Source: WLJO01 sp046597895 (GTDB taxonomy: Bacteria > Actinomycetota > Acidimicrobiia > Acidimicrobiales > Ilumatobacteraceae). Taken from it: 44,085 nt of DNA. A program made the translations under genes and the position numbers. This document shows positions 24,868-32,243 of this stretch, piece by piece (the stretch's first letter is position 1; every line of letters starts with the position of its first letter). The notes under the pieces were generated by a model that had not been told where the DNA came from, made no database searches, and worked only from the letters and a program-made list of their open reading frames with translations. The DNA is taken from NCBI GenBank assembly GCA_046597895.1, contig JBKJJS010000148.1:1-44085 (forward strand), written 5' to 3'.

Positions 24868-26504
24868 GTGTCAACGCGGGCGACTCCGTCTCCGTAGCCG
24901 GCAGGCCCGCAACGGGGTCGATGCTGCGGTCCAACGTGGTGGTGGCCGCCGGTACGGCGCTCTCGCGCATCACGGGCTTCGCCCGCTTCGCCCTCTTTGG
25001 GGTGATCTTTGGGCGAGCGGCGTTGTGGGACGCCTACAACGCCGCCAACAACACGCCGAACATGGTCTATGAATTGTTGCTCGGCGGGATCCTTTCGGCC
25101 ACGCTCGTCCCGGTCTTCACCAGGTATTTCGCCGACCAGGACGACGAAGCGGTCTCCGCGGTCGTGAGTACCTCGATCGTGGCGGTCGCCGGCCTCACCG
25201 CCGTCGCTGCCGTGGCGGCCCCACTCATCTTCCACTTGTCGGCGATCAATGTCAGCGACACCGTCGACGCCAACGACTACCGGTGGCTCGGCACGGCATT
25301 CGCCCGCATCTTCCTCATCCAGATCTTCTTCTATGGGCTGTCCGCCCTGTGGGGAGCGATGCTGAACGCCAAGAAGCGGTTCTTCGCTCCGGCATGGGCG
25401 CCGATCCTGTCGAACATCGCCATCATCGTGTCGTTGCTCGCCGCGAACGCGCAGTTGAAGGATGGCGAGGATGGCTTCGCCAAAGCGCTCGCCAATCCGG
25501 GCTTCCGCAACACTCTGGCCATCGGGGCGACCATCGGCATCTCGCTCCAGTCGTTTGCCCTGTTTCCCGCCCTCAAACGGGCGGGGATCACGGTGCGCTT
25601 CCGCCCGAACTTCGCGCACCCGGCCGTCCGCAAGGTGTTCCGCCTCTCCGGTTGGACGGTCGGATATGCCGTCTGCAACATCGCCGCCGTCCAGGTCGTG
25701 CTGAACCTGGCTGAGCCGGGGAGTGGCAACGCCAGCGCCTACTCGTTGGCCTTCACGTTCTTCCTCCTCCCTCATGCCCTGCTGGCGATGTCGATCCTGA
25801 CGACCTTTGTTCCCGACCTGGCGGGATACGTGAAGCGGCGGGATCGAGCGGGCTTCGTCGATCGGATGTCGTTCGGCATCCGGCTCGTGGCCCTCGTCAC
25901 CATTCCGGCGGGATTCGGACTCTTCGTCCTGCGACAACCCATCGTCGGCGCGCTGCTCGAACACGGCAACTTCACGGCCGCCGACACGCTCGTGACCAGC
26001 CGGGCGATCGCCGGGTTCGCCCTCGGCCTGGCCGGGTTCTCCATCTACCTGTTCGTGTTGCGTGGGTTCTACAGCCACGAGGACACGAAGACCGCCTTCA
26101 CGATCAACCTGTTCGAGAACGTGCTCAACATCGTCCTCGCGGTCCTCCTCGTGGGCCGCTACGACGTGCTCGGCCTGGGGGCCGCGTTCGCCATTGCGTA
26201 TGTCGTGTCGGCCATCGGGGCGCTGCGCGTGCTCCAGAACAAGGTGGGTGGGTTCGACGTACGGGGCCTGATGGTGTCGATCGGCAAGATGATCCTGGCC
26301 GCCGTCATCATGGCGGAGGCGATCTGGTACCTCGACAAAGCGATCGGGGCGAATCGTGGTGCGGGGGCCTGGGCCAGAATCGCCGCCGGGATGGTCGTCG
26401 GCCCCGCCATCTATGTGGCGTTGATCATGGCGCTCGATCCCGGCATCGGCGGGTCGACAGCACTGCAGCGCGTCCGCGACATGGTGCGACGCCGCCGCCG
26501 GTGA
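24864..26504 (+). CDS. murJ: Lipid II flippase MurJ/MviN family
   Basis: 546 residues with about 14 hydrophobic segments of the MATE-like MviN fold. The N-terminus has ALSRITGFARFALFGVIFG and the conserved AYNAANNTPNMVYELLLGG segment with SATLVPVFTRYF; a longer central part contains LSALWGAMLNAKKRF, as in family members. It is expected to flip the lipid-linked peptidoglycan precursor to the outer leaflet. The GTG start overlaps the coiled-coil gene stop by 4 bp, so this flippase is translated with the SBP-VWA cluster rather than with the mre or uppS genes. A second, housekeeping MurJ may exist elsewhere, in which case this copy could be specialised. Confidence 0.9.
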   Translation: MSVNAGDSVSVAGRPATGSMLRSNVVVAAGTALSRITGFARFALFGVIFGRAALWDAYNAANNTPNMVYELLLGGILSATLVPVFTRYFADQDDEAVSAVVSTSIVAVAGLTAVAAVAAPLIFHLSAINVSDTVDANDYRWLGTAFARIFLIQIFFYGLSALWGAMLNAKKRFFAPAWAPILSNIAIIVSLLAANAQLKDGEDGFAKALANPGFRNTLAIGATIGISLQSFALFPALKRAGITVRFRPNFAHPAVRKVFRLSGWTVGYAVCNIAAVQVVLNLAEPGSGNASAYSLAFTFFLLPHALLAMSILTTFVPDLAGYVKRRDRAGFVDRMSFGIRLVALVTIPAGFGLFVLRQPIVGALLEHGNFTAADTLVTSRAIAGFALGLAGFSIYLFVLRGFYSHEDTKTAFTINLFENVLNIVLAVLLVGRYDVLGLGAAFAIAYVVSAIGALRVLQNKVGGFDVRGLMVSIGKMILAAVIMAEAIWYLDKAIGANRGAGAWARIAAGMVVGPAIYVALIMALDPGIGGSTALQRVRDMVRRRRR

Positions 26505-26508
26505 CGTC

Positions 26509-27015
26509 TCAGGCGACGGCCGACGGTGCAGTGCTCGCCGACCGGCGCACGAGCGCCTGGTAACAGGCGGCGAACCGCCGCAAGGAGTCTCGTTCCTCGG
26601 CGATGTAGCGGCCGAGCAGGGCTCCGGTCTGCGGGTCGATGTCCTTGTTGGTGAAGAACCCGTCGAACGCATCGGTCTCACCGGGACCCTGATCGAGCCG
26701 AAAGCGCTCGAACTTCTCGACATCGCTGGCGGCGGACTTGGCGATGCGCATGACGCTCCGATGACGGGTCTTGTCCTCGCGCGGCAGTACGCCAAAACCG
26801 AGTTCGGCCAAGCGCTTGGCGAAGACCGCCGAGTGCTCGAGTTCGCGCAGCACGACGAAGCGCAGCACCTCCTCGACTGCGGGGTCGGATGTCGTATCCG
26901 CCCAGGCCCGCAGGTAGTCAGCCCCCTCGGCCTCGCCGACGGCGAGCGCGTTGAGCAATCCCAGGTATGACGGCTTCTTCGTCGACGACTTCGGCATCCC
27001 ACCAGCTTGGCTCAT
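26509..27015 (-). CDS. Ferritin-like domain protein
   Basis: About 168 residues from ATG 27015. A YLGLLNALAVGEAEGADYL helix near the start and LRFVVLRELEHSAVFAKRLAELG further on carry the paired Glu and E-x-x-H pattern of ferritin-like four-helix proteins; ERDSLRRFAACYQ near the end gives another helix. A full four-ligand di-iron site is not certain. The start is uncertain: ATG at 26997, 27015 or 27033 are all possible, none has a good ribosome-binding site or TANNNT box, and the frame stays open to 27246. Converges with murJ with 4 bp between stop codons. Confidence 0.65.
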   Translation of the reverse strand: MSQAGGMPKSSTKKPSYLGLLNALAVGEAEGADYLRAWADTTSDPAVEEVLRFVVLRELEHSAVFAKRLAELGFGVLPREDKTRHRSVMRIAKSAASDVEKFERFRLDQGPGETDAFDGFFTNKDIDPQTGALLGRYIAEERDSLRRFAACYQALVRRSASTAPSAVA

Positions 27016-27186
27016 GAACGTCGTTCCGTCCATGACGAAATCGGCATCATCGACCTCGGTGATGCGGCCCTGATCATCCCCGGCGGGATCGCGCCAGCTC
27101 GCGCTGAACTCCGACGCGTACTCGGCGAGCGGTACGAGCACTCGGTGTCGTCGCTCGATGACCCCGACCTCGCCGACCAGTAGACG

Positions 27187-27633
27187 ATGCCCCACCCGAC
27201 ACCCAGGACTCACGTCGTGCTCAATGACCGACTTCTCATCGAGCATCTTCTCGTCGGCTTACCCGACCGGAACGTCGTGTTGCACACCACAGCAGCGTGG
27301 TACTTCAGGGCCTGCCGGGCCGCCGTCATCGGCGCGGGTGGCCATCTGTCGGGTCCGTTCGGACGGCTACCCACCGGGCTCCACGAGCAGGCCATCCTTG
27401 GCCTGCTCGCGCTGCCAGCGACGATCGGCCTACCAGACCCTCGCACGACCGTACCCGTGATGGCGAAACTGGCCGCTCGCCATCCGCAGTTGAACCTGCT
27501 CAACCTCGAGGTTGTTGCTGCCGCAATCACGATCGGTGGGATGGTCTGGCTCTCACCTCCCGCGGCGCGGGGCGTCCTGTCTGCGATTCTTCACGCCGAG
27601 GACGTCGAGTGGCTGACGGTCGAACCCTCGTGA
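27187..27633 (+). CDS. Conserved-looking hypothetical protein
   Basis: 148 residues, soluble, family not recognised. Notable segments are LNDRLLIEHLLVGLP near the start, WYFRACRAAVIGAGGHLSG in the middle, and HPQLNLLNLEVVAAAI near the C-terminus followed by a VWLSPPAARGVLSAIL stretch. The layout of alternating helices with a few acidic residues is loosely PIN-like, but the metal-binding acids cannot be assigned, so no function is given. ATG 27187 is used; GTG 27217, with AGGA 9 nt upstream, is an equally good start. It precedes pspA by 33 bp, but pspA has its own leaderless promoter. Confidence 0.6.
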   Translation: MPHPTPRTHVVLNDRLLIEHLLVGLPDRNVVLHTTAAWYFRACRAAVIGAGGHLSGPFGRLPTGLHEQAILGLLALPATIGLPDPRTTVPVMAKLAARHPQLNLLNLEVVAAAITIGGMVWLSPPAARGVLSAILHAEDVEWLTVEPS

Positions 27634-27653
27634 GTTGCCTGCCCGACGGCCAT

Positions 27654-27659
27654 TAGGCT
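27654..27659 (+). promoter_or_regulatory. -10 element TAGGCT of pspA, leaderless
   Basis: TAGGCT ends 7 nt before ATG 27667. It favours this ATG over the in-frame GTG at 27661, which lies only 1 nt beyond the -10 box. Confidence 0.65.
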
Positions 27660-27666
27660 CGTGTCC

Positions 27667-28464
27667 ATGTTCAAAGTTCTCAAGAAGTGGTGGAAGTACC
27701 TGACGGCCAAGACCAACCGGGACTTCGACAAGCGGGCCGATCCTGCGGTGCAGTTGGAGCAGGCCATCACTGAGGCCAAGGAGCAGGACCGTCGGCTGCG
27801 CGAGCAGGCCGTGAACGTGATTGCCACGCAGAAGCAGGCTGAGATCAAGCTCGAAGAAAAGATGGGCGAGCTGGAGAAGCTCAACGCCAACGCCCGTCAG
27901 GCCATCATCATGGCTGCTGACGCCGCCAAGAAGGCCGACACCGCCAAGGCGACGCAGTACGAGTCCGCCGCGGAGTCCATCGCCGCCCGGCTCATCCAGG
28001 TCGAGCGCGACATCGAAAGCCAGAAGGCGCTGCTGCTGCAGTCCACCCAGGCATCCGACCAGGCGAAGGCCGCCGTCCGGCAGAACTCGATGCTCCTCGA
28101 GAAGAAGATCGGCGAGAAGTCCAAGCTCCTCTCGCAGCTCGAGCAAGCGAAGATGCAGGAGGAAATGAACAAGGCCATGGACCAGCTCAGCCGCACGCTG
28201 GGCGACGACGTGCCCTCGTTCGACGAGATCAAAGAAAAGATCGACGCCCGGTATGCCAAGGCCACCGCCACTGCCGAGCTGAACAGTCAGACGGTCGATT
28301 CCAGCCTCCTCGAGATTGAGCAGGCCACTGCGAACGTAGAGGCCCAGGGCCGCCTCGCCCAGATGCGGGCGGAGCTCGGCCTCGATAGCCCTGCAACCGC
28401 CACAACCGCCGCACCAGCGGCCCTTCCGGCCGGCGAGCCGACGCCGGGCACTCCCCCGGCCTGA
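27667..28464 (+). CDS. pspA: PspA/IM30 (Vipp1) family membrane-stress protein
   Basis: 265 residues. The amphipathic N-terminus MFKVLKKWWKYLTAKTNRDF is followed by long coiled coils (about 25-190) with LEQAITEAKEQDRRL, the family hallmark. The C-terminal 30 residues are an Ala/Pro/Thr-rich tail. PspA proteins form ESCRT-III-like assemblies on the inner face of the membrane and protect it under stress. The stop codon abuts a truncated lipoprotein gene on the other strand, so the Ala/Pro-rich tail may have been shaped by that rearrangement. No PspBC-type partner is adjacent. Confidence 0.93.
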   Translation: MFKVLKKWWKYLTAKTNRDFDKRADPAVQLEQAITEAKEQDRRLREQAVNVIATQKQAEIKLEEKMGELEKLNANARQAIIMAADAAKKADTAKATQYESAAESIAARLIQVERDIESQKALLLQSTQASDQAKAAVRQNSMLLEKKIGEKSKLLSQLEQAKMQEEMNKAMDQLSRTLGDDVPSFDEIKEKIDARYAKATATAELNSQTVDSSLLEIEQATANVEAQGRLAQMRAELGLDSPATATTAAPAALPAGEPTPGTPPA

Positions 28465-28620
28465 GCTCGAACGCAGGCTGGCGATGTAGGAGGCCAGCAC
28501 ACCACCGGCGTAGCCCTCCACCACCGCCGCTGGCTCGACGGATGAGGACGAGTCGTCGCCACACGCCGGGACTACGAGAAGAAGCAGGGACCCGGCGATC
28601 GCCAGTCGTGAGCAACACAT
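28465..28620 (-). pseudogene. Remnant of a lipoprotein gene, probably imelysin/EfeO type
   Basis: From ATG 28620 the minus strand encodes a clean lipoprotein signal peptide (MCCSRLAIAGSLLLLVVPAC, lipobox cysteine at 20), a Ser/Asp spacer, and PAAVVEGYAGGVLASYIASL, which resembles the first helix of imelysin-family iron-uptake lipoproteins. After about 52 residues similarity stops, where the frame runs into the antisense of the pspA 3' end. The open frame continues but is only the shadow of pspA. I read this as a gene cut off by deletion. A very short lipoprotein cannot be fully excluded, but no in-frame stop lies nearby. Confidence 0.6.
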
Positions 28621-28672
28621 GACGACAAGTGCAAGGTGTACCTAGCCAACCTCGCAAGCGGTGCCGATGAGA

Positions 28673-29761
28673 TCAGCTCAGCACGACGAGGTCGTCTCGG
28701 TGAACGACCTCGTGCGCAATGTCGGGTGGCAGATCAGCGGTGCGCTTGCCCGCCACGGCCCTCACCGTCGCCGCCGGCGACATGGCCACACCGCGAGCAA
28801 AGGGTCGCCCCTCGGGCCCCACGATGTCCACCGTGTCACCCTCGTCGAAGTCGCCGACCACACCGACCACGCCAGCCGCGAGCAACGACACCCCGCGATG
28901 GGTGAGCGCGTGCTGTGCCCCGGCATCGACGACGATGCGCCCTTCCACGGTCGACGCGAAGCCGATCCACAGCTTGCGGGCCGTCAGCTTGCGGTCGTGC
29001 GGGTGGAACGTGGTGCCGATACCCGGCTGACCGTTGACCGCATCGAGCAACACCCCAGAGCGCCCCGCCTGCGCAATGACGGCGCGCACCCCAGACCATG
29101 ACGCCAGCCGCGCCGCCGCGAGTTTGGACGCCATCCCACCGCTCCCCCGGTTCGAGCCAGTGCCCCTGGTATCCACGGCCAGCATGGGATCGTCGGCGCG
29201 GACATCCTCGACGAGTGTGGCTGACGGGTCCGTTCGGGGATCGGCGGTAAACAGCCCGGGGGTGTCGGTGAGGAGCACGAGCACGTCGGCGCTCACGAGG
29301 TGAGACACGAGCGCGGCGATCCGGTCGTTATCGCCGTAGCGGATCTCGTCGTTGGCGATGGCGTCGTTCTCATTGATGATGGGCACGCACCCCAACTCGA
29401 CAAGCCTTGTGAGCGTCTGGCGGGCGTGGAGATACTGGCGGCGGTTACCGAAGTCATTCGGCACGAAAAGCACCTGGCCGACGACGAGGCCGTGACGAGC
29501 CAGTTCGGCGCCGTACACCTCCATCAGCCGCGGCTGCCCGGCGGCGGCAAGGGCCTGAAGCGTTGGCATGTCGGTGGGGCGGGCGACCAAACCGAGTGCC
29601 GCCACGCCGGAGGAGACGGCGCCCGACGTGACGAGCAATACCTCGTGGCCCGCCCGGCGTAGGGCGGCGGTCTCGTCGCACAACTTGGCGATCGCCGCGC
29701 GGTCGATGACACCGAGGTCGTCAGTCAGCGACGACGACCCAATCTTCGCGACGACGCGCAT
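28673..29761 (-). CDS. proB: Glutamate 5-kinase
   Basis: 362 residues. The amino acid kinase domain starts VVAKIGSSSLTDD, with VTSGAVSSGVAALGL for phosphate binding and the INENDAIANDEI block for glutamate. The C-terminal PUA domain covers about 275-350. It phosphorylates glutamate for proline synthesis and is normally feedback-inhibited by proline. ATG 29761 overlaps the obgE stop by one base; GTG 29764 with a 4-bp overlap is equally possible. The obgE-proB order is common in actinobacteria; proA is not next to it here, its place being taken by a lipoprotein remnant. Confidence 0.95.
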   Translation of the reverse strand: MRVVAKIGSSSLTDDLGVIDRAAIAKLCDETAALRRAGHEVLLVTSGAVSSGVAALGLVARPTDMPTLQALAAAGQPRLMEVYGAELARHGLVVGQVLFVPNDFGNRRQYLHARQTLTRLVELGCVPIINENDAIANDEIRYGDNDRIAALVSHLVSADVLVLLTDTPGLFTADPRTDPSATLVEDVRADDPMLAVDTRGTGSNRGSGGMASKLAAARLASWSGVRAVIAQAGRSGVLLDAVNGQPGIGTTFHPHDRKLTARKLWIGFASTVEGRIVVDAGAQHALTHRGVSLLAAGVVGVVGDFDEGDTVDIVGPEGRPFARGVAMSPAATVRAVAGKRTADLPPDIAHEVVHRDDLVVLS

Positions 29762-31008
29762 CACAGCTCCGGGATGTAGTCGAACGAGAAGGCTCCGATG
29801 TGCACCACATCGCCCTCCTCGGCCCCGGCCCGATGCAGCGCCCGAGCAATCCCGAGTTTCTTGAGCCGACCATCGATGTAGCTCAGCGCGTCCGTCGTGG
29901 TGACGTCGTTGAGGGCAACGAGTCGCTCCACTTCGCGCCCTCCGAGGCGAAACTCGTGCTCGGCAATACGGGCGAGAGTGAACCCCGTCGGCTGGGGACG
30001 CAGGATGACGAAGCCCTCACGCCCGGGCTCCTCGGCCCGCGTCTGCTGCACGAGCGTCGCCAATCGACCCACCACCTCGCGGACGCCCTCGCCCGTGACC
30101 GACGACATTCGCAGCCCGTTCCAGTCGTCGAGTTCGGCGATGGTGGCGTCGGCCTTCGTGCCGACGACCAGCCGTGGTCGTTCGAGCAGTTCCGGCCGGT
30201 AGGCGCCGAGCTCGGCCAGCAGCACCGCCTCCTGCTGCTCCGGCGTCGAGCCGTCGACGTTGATGAGATCCAAAAGGATGCAGAGAACCCGGGCCCGCTC
30301 GATGTGGCGAAGGAACTGATGGCCGAGACCCTTGCCCTCGGCCGCGCCCTCGATGAGGCCAGGGATATCCGCCACGACGAAGTCGGTGCGCTCGTCGACA
30401 CGGACCACGCCGAGGTGGGGTTCGAGCGTGGTGAACGGGTAGTCGGCGATCTTCGGCTTGGCCGCCGAGATACGCGAGATGAAGGTGCTCTTACCGGCAT
30501 TGGGGAAGCCCACGAGCGCGACATCGGCCATGAGCTTCAGTTCCAGCTTCAGCCAGCGCTCTTCGCCGTGTTCACCCTGCTCAGCGAACGTGGGCGCCCG
30601 GCGATTGTTCGAAAGGAACTTGGCGTTTCCCCGCCCGCCCCGGCCACCGCGCGAGGCGAGCCAGCGGTCGCCGTGGTGCACGAGATCGGCAAGGACTTCG
30701 CCGGTGTAGAGATCCTTGGCCACGGTCCCCTCCGGCACCGTGATCACGAGATCCTCGCCACCGCGTCCGTGCATGTCCTTACCCTTGCCGTGCACTCCAT
30801 TGGCGGCCCTGCGGTGCGGATAGTCCTTGAATGCCACGAGGGACGACGCATTGTGTTCGGCGATGAGCCAGATGTCGCCGCCCTTGCCACCGTCGCCGCC
30901 GTTCGGCCCACCGTGAACCTCAGGTCCCTCCCGTCGGAAGCTGACACAGCCAGCGCCGCCATCGCCCCCGCGAACGTTGAGTTGTGCTTCGTCGACGAAC
31001 CCGGCCAT
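29761..31008 (-). CDS. obgE: GTPase Obg/CgtA
   Basis: 415 residues from ATG 31008. The Gly-rich Obg domain is residues 1-160 (repeated GGDGG/GGRGG motifs), the G domain follows with G1 GFPNAGKST (167-175), DIPGL for G3 and TKAD for G4, and a C-terminal OCT domain covers about 340-415. It is an essential GTPase for 50S maturation and stress responses. The frame is open upstream to 31188, but homology begins with MAGFVDEAQLNVRGGDGGAG and a TAGCCT box is 11 nt ahead. The gene is usually next to rpmA; here a P450 and a dGTPase lie between. Confidence 0.97.
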   Translation of the reverse strand: MAGFVDEAQLNVRGGDGGAGCVSFRREGPEVHGGPNGGDGGKGGDIWLIAEHNASSLVAFKDYPHRRAANGVHGKGKDMHGRGGEDLVITVPEGTVAKDLYTGEVLADLVHHGDRWLASRGGRGGRGNAKFLSNNRRAPTFAEQGEHGEERWLKLELKLMADVALVGFPNAGKSTFISRISAAKPKIADYPFTTLEPHLGVVRVDERTDFVVADIPGLIEGAAEGKGLGHQFLRHIERARVLCILLDLINVDGSTPEQQEAVLLAELGAYRPELLERPRLVVGTKADATIAELDDWNGLRMSSVTGEGVREVVGRLATLVQQTRAEEPGREGFVILRPQPTGFTLARIAEHEFRLGGREVERLVALNDVTTTDALSYIDGRLKKLGIARALHRAGAEEGDVVHIGAFSFDYIPEL

Positions 31009-31019
31009 AGAACTGACCA

Positions 31020-31025
31020 AGGCTA
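31020..31025 (-). promoter_or_regulatory. -10 element TAGCCT of obgE-proB
   Basis: On the minus strand TAGCCT ends 11 nt before the obgE ATG, leaving a leader of only a few bases. It fits obgE having its own promoter after separation from rplU-rpmA. Confidence 0.5.
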
Positions 31026-31108
31026 CCGACCCATCCCCGCCCTGCCCCGTCCCGCCCCGCGCCGCGGCGGGCGGCGGGCGATCGCGATTGCGTGCGACAC
31101 CCCGTGGG

Positions 31109-31114
31109 TACTCT
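31109..31114 (+). promoter_or_regulatory. -10 element TACTCT of the dGTPase gene, leaderless
   Basis: TACTCT ends 6 nt before GTG 31121. The promoter is divergent from that of obgE, with about 110 bp between the two starts. Confidence 0.65.
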
Positions 31115-31120
31115 TCAACC

Positions 31121-32239
31121 GTGGAGATCGACGAGCGGGCGCAGCGGTGGGCTTCCACCATGTCGGGGACGGCCGATGGCGCCGTCACCGTCGCTCACGC
31201 TGACTCGTCCGCCGGTCCCGGCCCATCCATCCTCGTCGATCGAGCGGCCCGCGAGCAGCGAGAGGACAGCCTTCTCGCCCCGTTGGCCACGCGTGCCAGC
31301 GGCGCTGGCGACCGCGTCGGCGAGGAGGAGCCAGACCCTTTCCGCACCTGCTTCGAGCGCGACCGAGACCGCATCCTGCACGCCACATCGTTCCGGCGTT
31401 TGGCCGGCAAGACCCAGGTGGTCGTCTTCCCGACCGACCATCAGCGCACCCGCCTCACCCACGCCCTCGAGGTCGCCCAGGTCGCCGGCGCTGTCGCGGC
31501 CGCCCTCGGTTTGAACCTGGCGCTCACCGAAGCCATCGCCCTTGGCCACGATTGTGGTCACGGCCCGGGCGGGCATGCGAGCGAGGACGCCCTCACGCCG
31601 TACGTGCAAGGTGGGTTCGACCACGCCGTCTGGGGGGCCGACGTCACGCTCAGACCTCTCAATCTCTGTGCCCAGACTCTGGACGGAGTGCGTAACCACT
31701 CCTGGTCACGCCCGGCGCCCTCGACGCCGGAGGGTGAGGTCGTGTCCTGGGCCGACCGCATCGCCTACGTGTGCCACGACTTCGAAGACGCCGTGGCAGC
31801 AGGCGTCACGAGCCCCGAAATGCTGCCGCCCTTGGTGCGGAGCCGAATCGGTGACCGGCGCAGCCGTCAGCTCTCCGCATTCGTCAGGGGCATGATCGAT
31901 GCCGCCAGCTCATCGGGCCGCATCGGCATGACGGCCGACCTCGCCGAAGCACTTGGCGAGTTCCGCCAGTTCAACTACCAGCACGTCTACCTCCGACCCG
32001 CCGCCCAGGCCCAAGCGAGCGCAGTCATCGCAGTACTGCGAGCATTGGTGGAGCACTACGCCGACGGACCAAACCTGCTGCCTGCCGATCGCGCCGCCGC
32101 TATCGACGCCGGTTCACCCGACGCCCTGCTGGCTGCCGTTGGCTACGTCAGCGGCATGACGGACCGTTTCGCCTGTCGCCAGGCCGTCGCGCTCCTCGGC
32201 TGGGACCGGGACAAGCTCCCACGGGGCATCGACGTCTGA
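31121..32239 (+). CDS. dgt: Deoxyguanosinetriphosphate triphosphohydrolase-like HD protein
   Basis: 372 residues from GTG 31121. The HD metal site is visible as H114 in RLTHALEVAQ, H143-D144 and H147 in LGHDCGHGPGGH, and a later aspartate in SWADRIAYVCHDFEDA. FRRLAGKTQV and the TDHQRTRLTH stretch are hallmarks of the bacterial dGTPase family, which splits dNTPs into deoxynucleoside and triphosphate. The first 70 residues are a poorly conserved extension. It stands alone on the plus strand, convergent with the P450 with 4 bp between stop codons, inside the normally contiguous rpmA-obgE block. Confidence 0.92.
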   Translation: MEIDERAQRWASTMSGTADGAVTVAHADSSAGPGPSILVDRAAREQREDSLLAPLATRASGAGDRVGEEEPDPFRTCFERDRDRILHATSFRRLAGKTQVVVFPTDHQRTRLTHALEVAQVAGAVAAALGLNLALTEAIALGHDCGHGPGGHASEDALTPYVQGGFDHAVWGADVTLRPLNLCAQTLDGVRNHSWSRPAPSTPEGEVVSWADRIAYVCHDFEDAVAAGVTSPEMLPPLVRSRIGDRRSRQLSAFVRGMIDAASSSGRIGMTADLAEALGEFRQFNYQHVYLRPAAQAQASAVIAVLRALVEHYADGPNLLPADRAAAIDAGSPDALLAAVGYVSGMTDRFACRQAVALLGWDRDKLPRGIDV

Positions 32240-32243
32240 ACCC

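Noticed and set aside
24501..27002. Minus-strand open frame of 833 codons
   Set aside because: Opposite murJ and the coiled-coil gene; low-complexity Arg/Asp/Glu/Gly composition and no domain.
27007..27183. Small plus-strand gene of 58 codons starting at TTG
   Set aside because: Plausible but only a TTG start, no promoter box, and it opposes the ferritin-like frame; reported as a finding and not as a gene.
27553..28464. Extension of the lipoprotein remnant as a 355-residue protein
   Set aside because: Beyond 28465 the frame is the exact antisense of pspA; only the first 52 residues look like a real lipoprotein.
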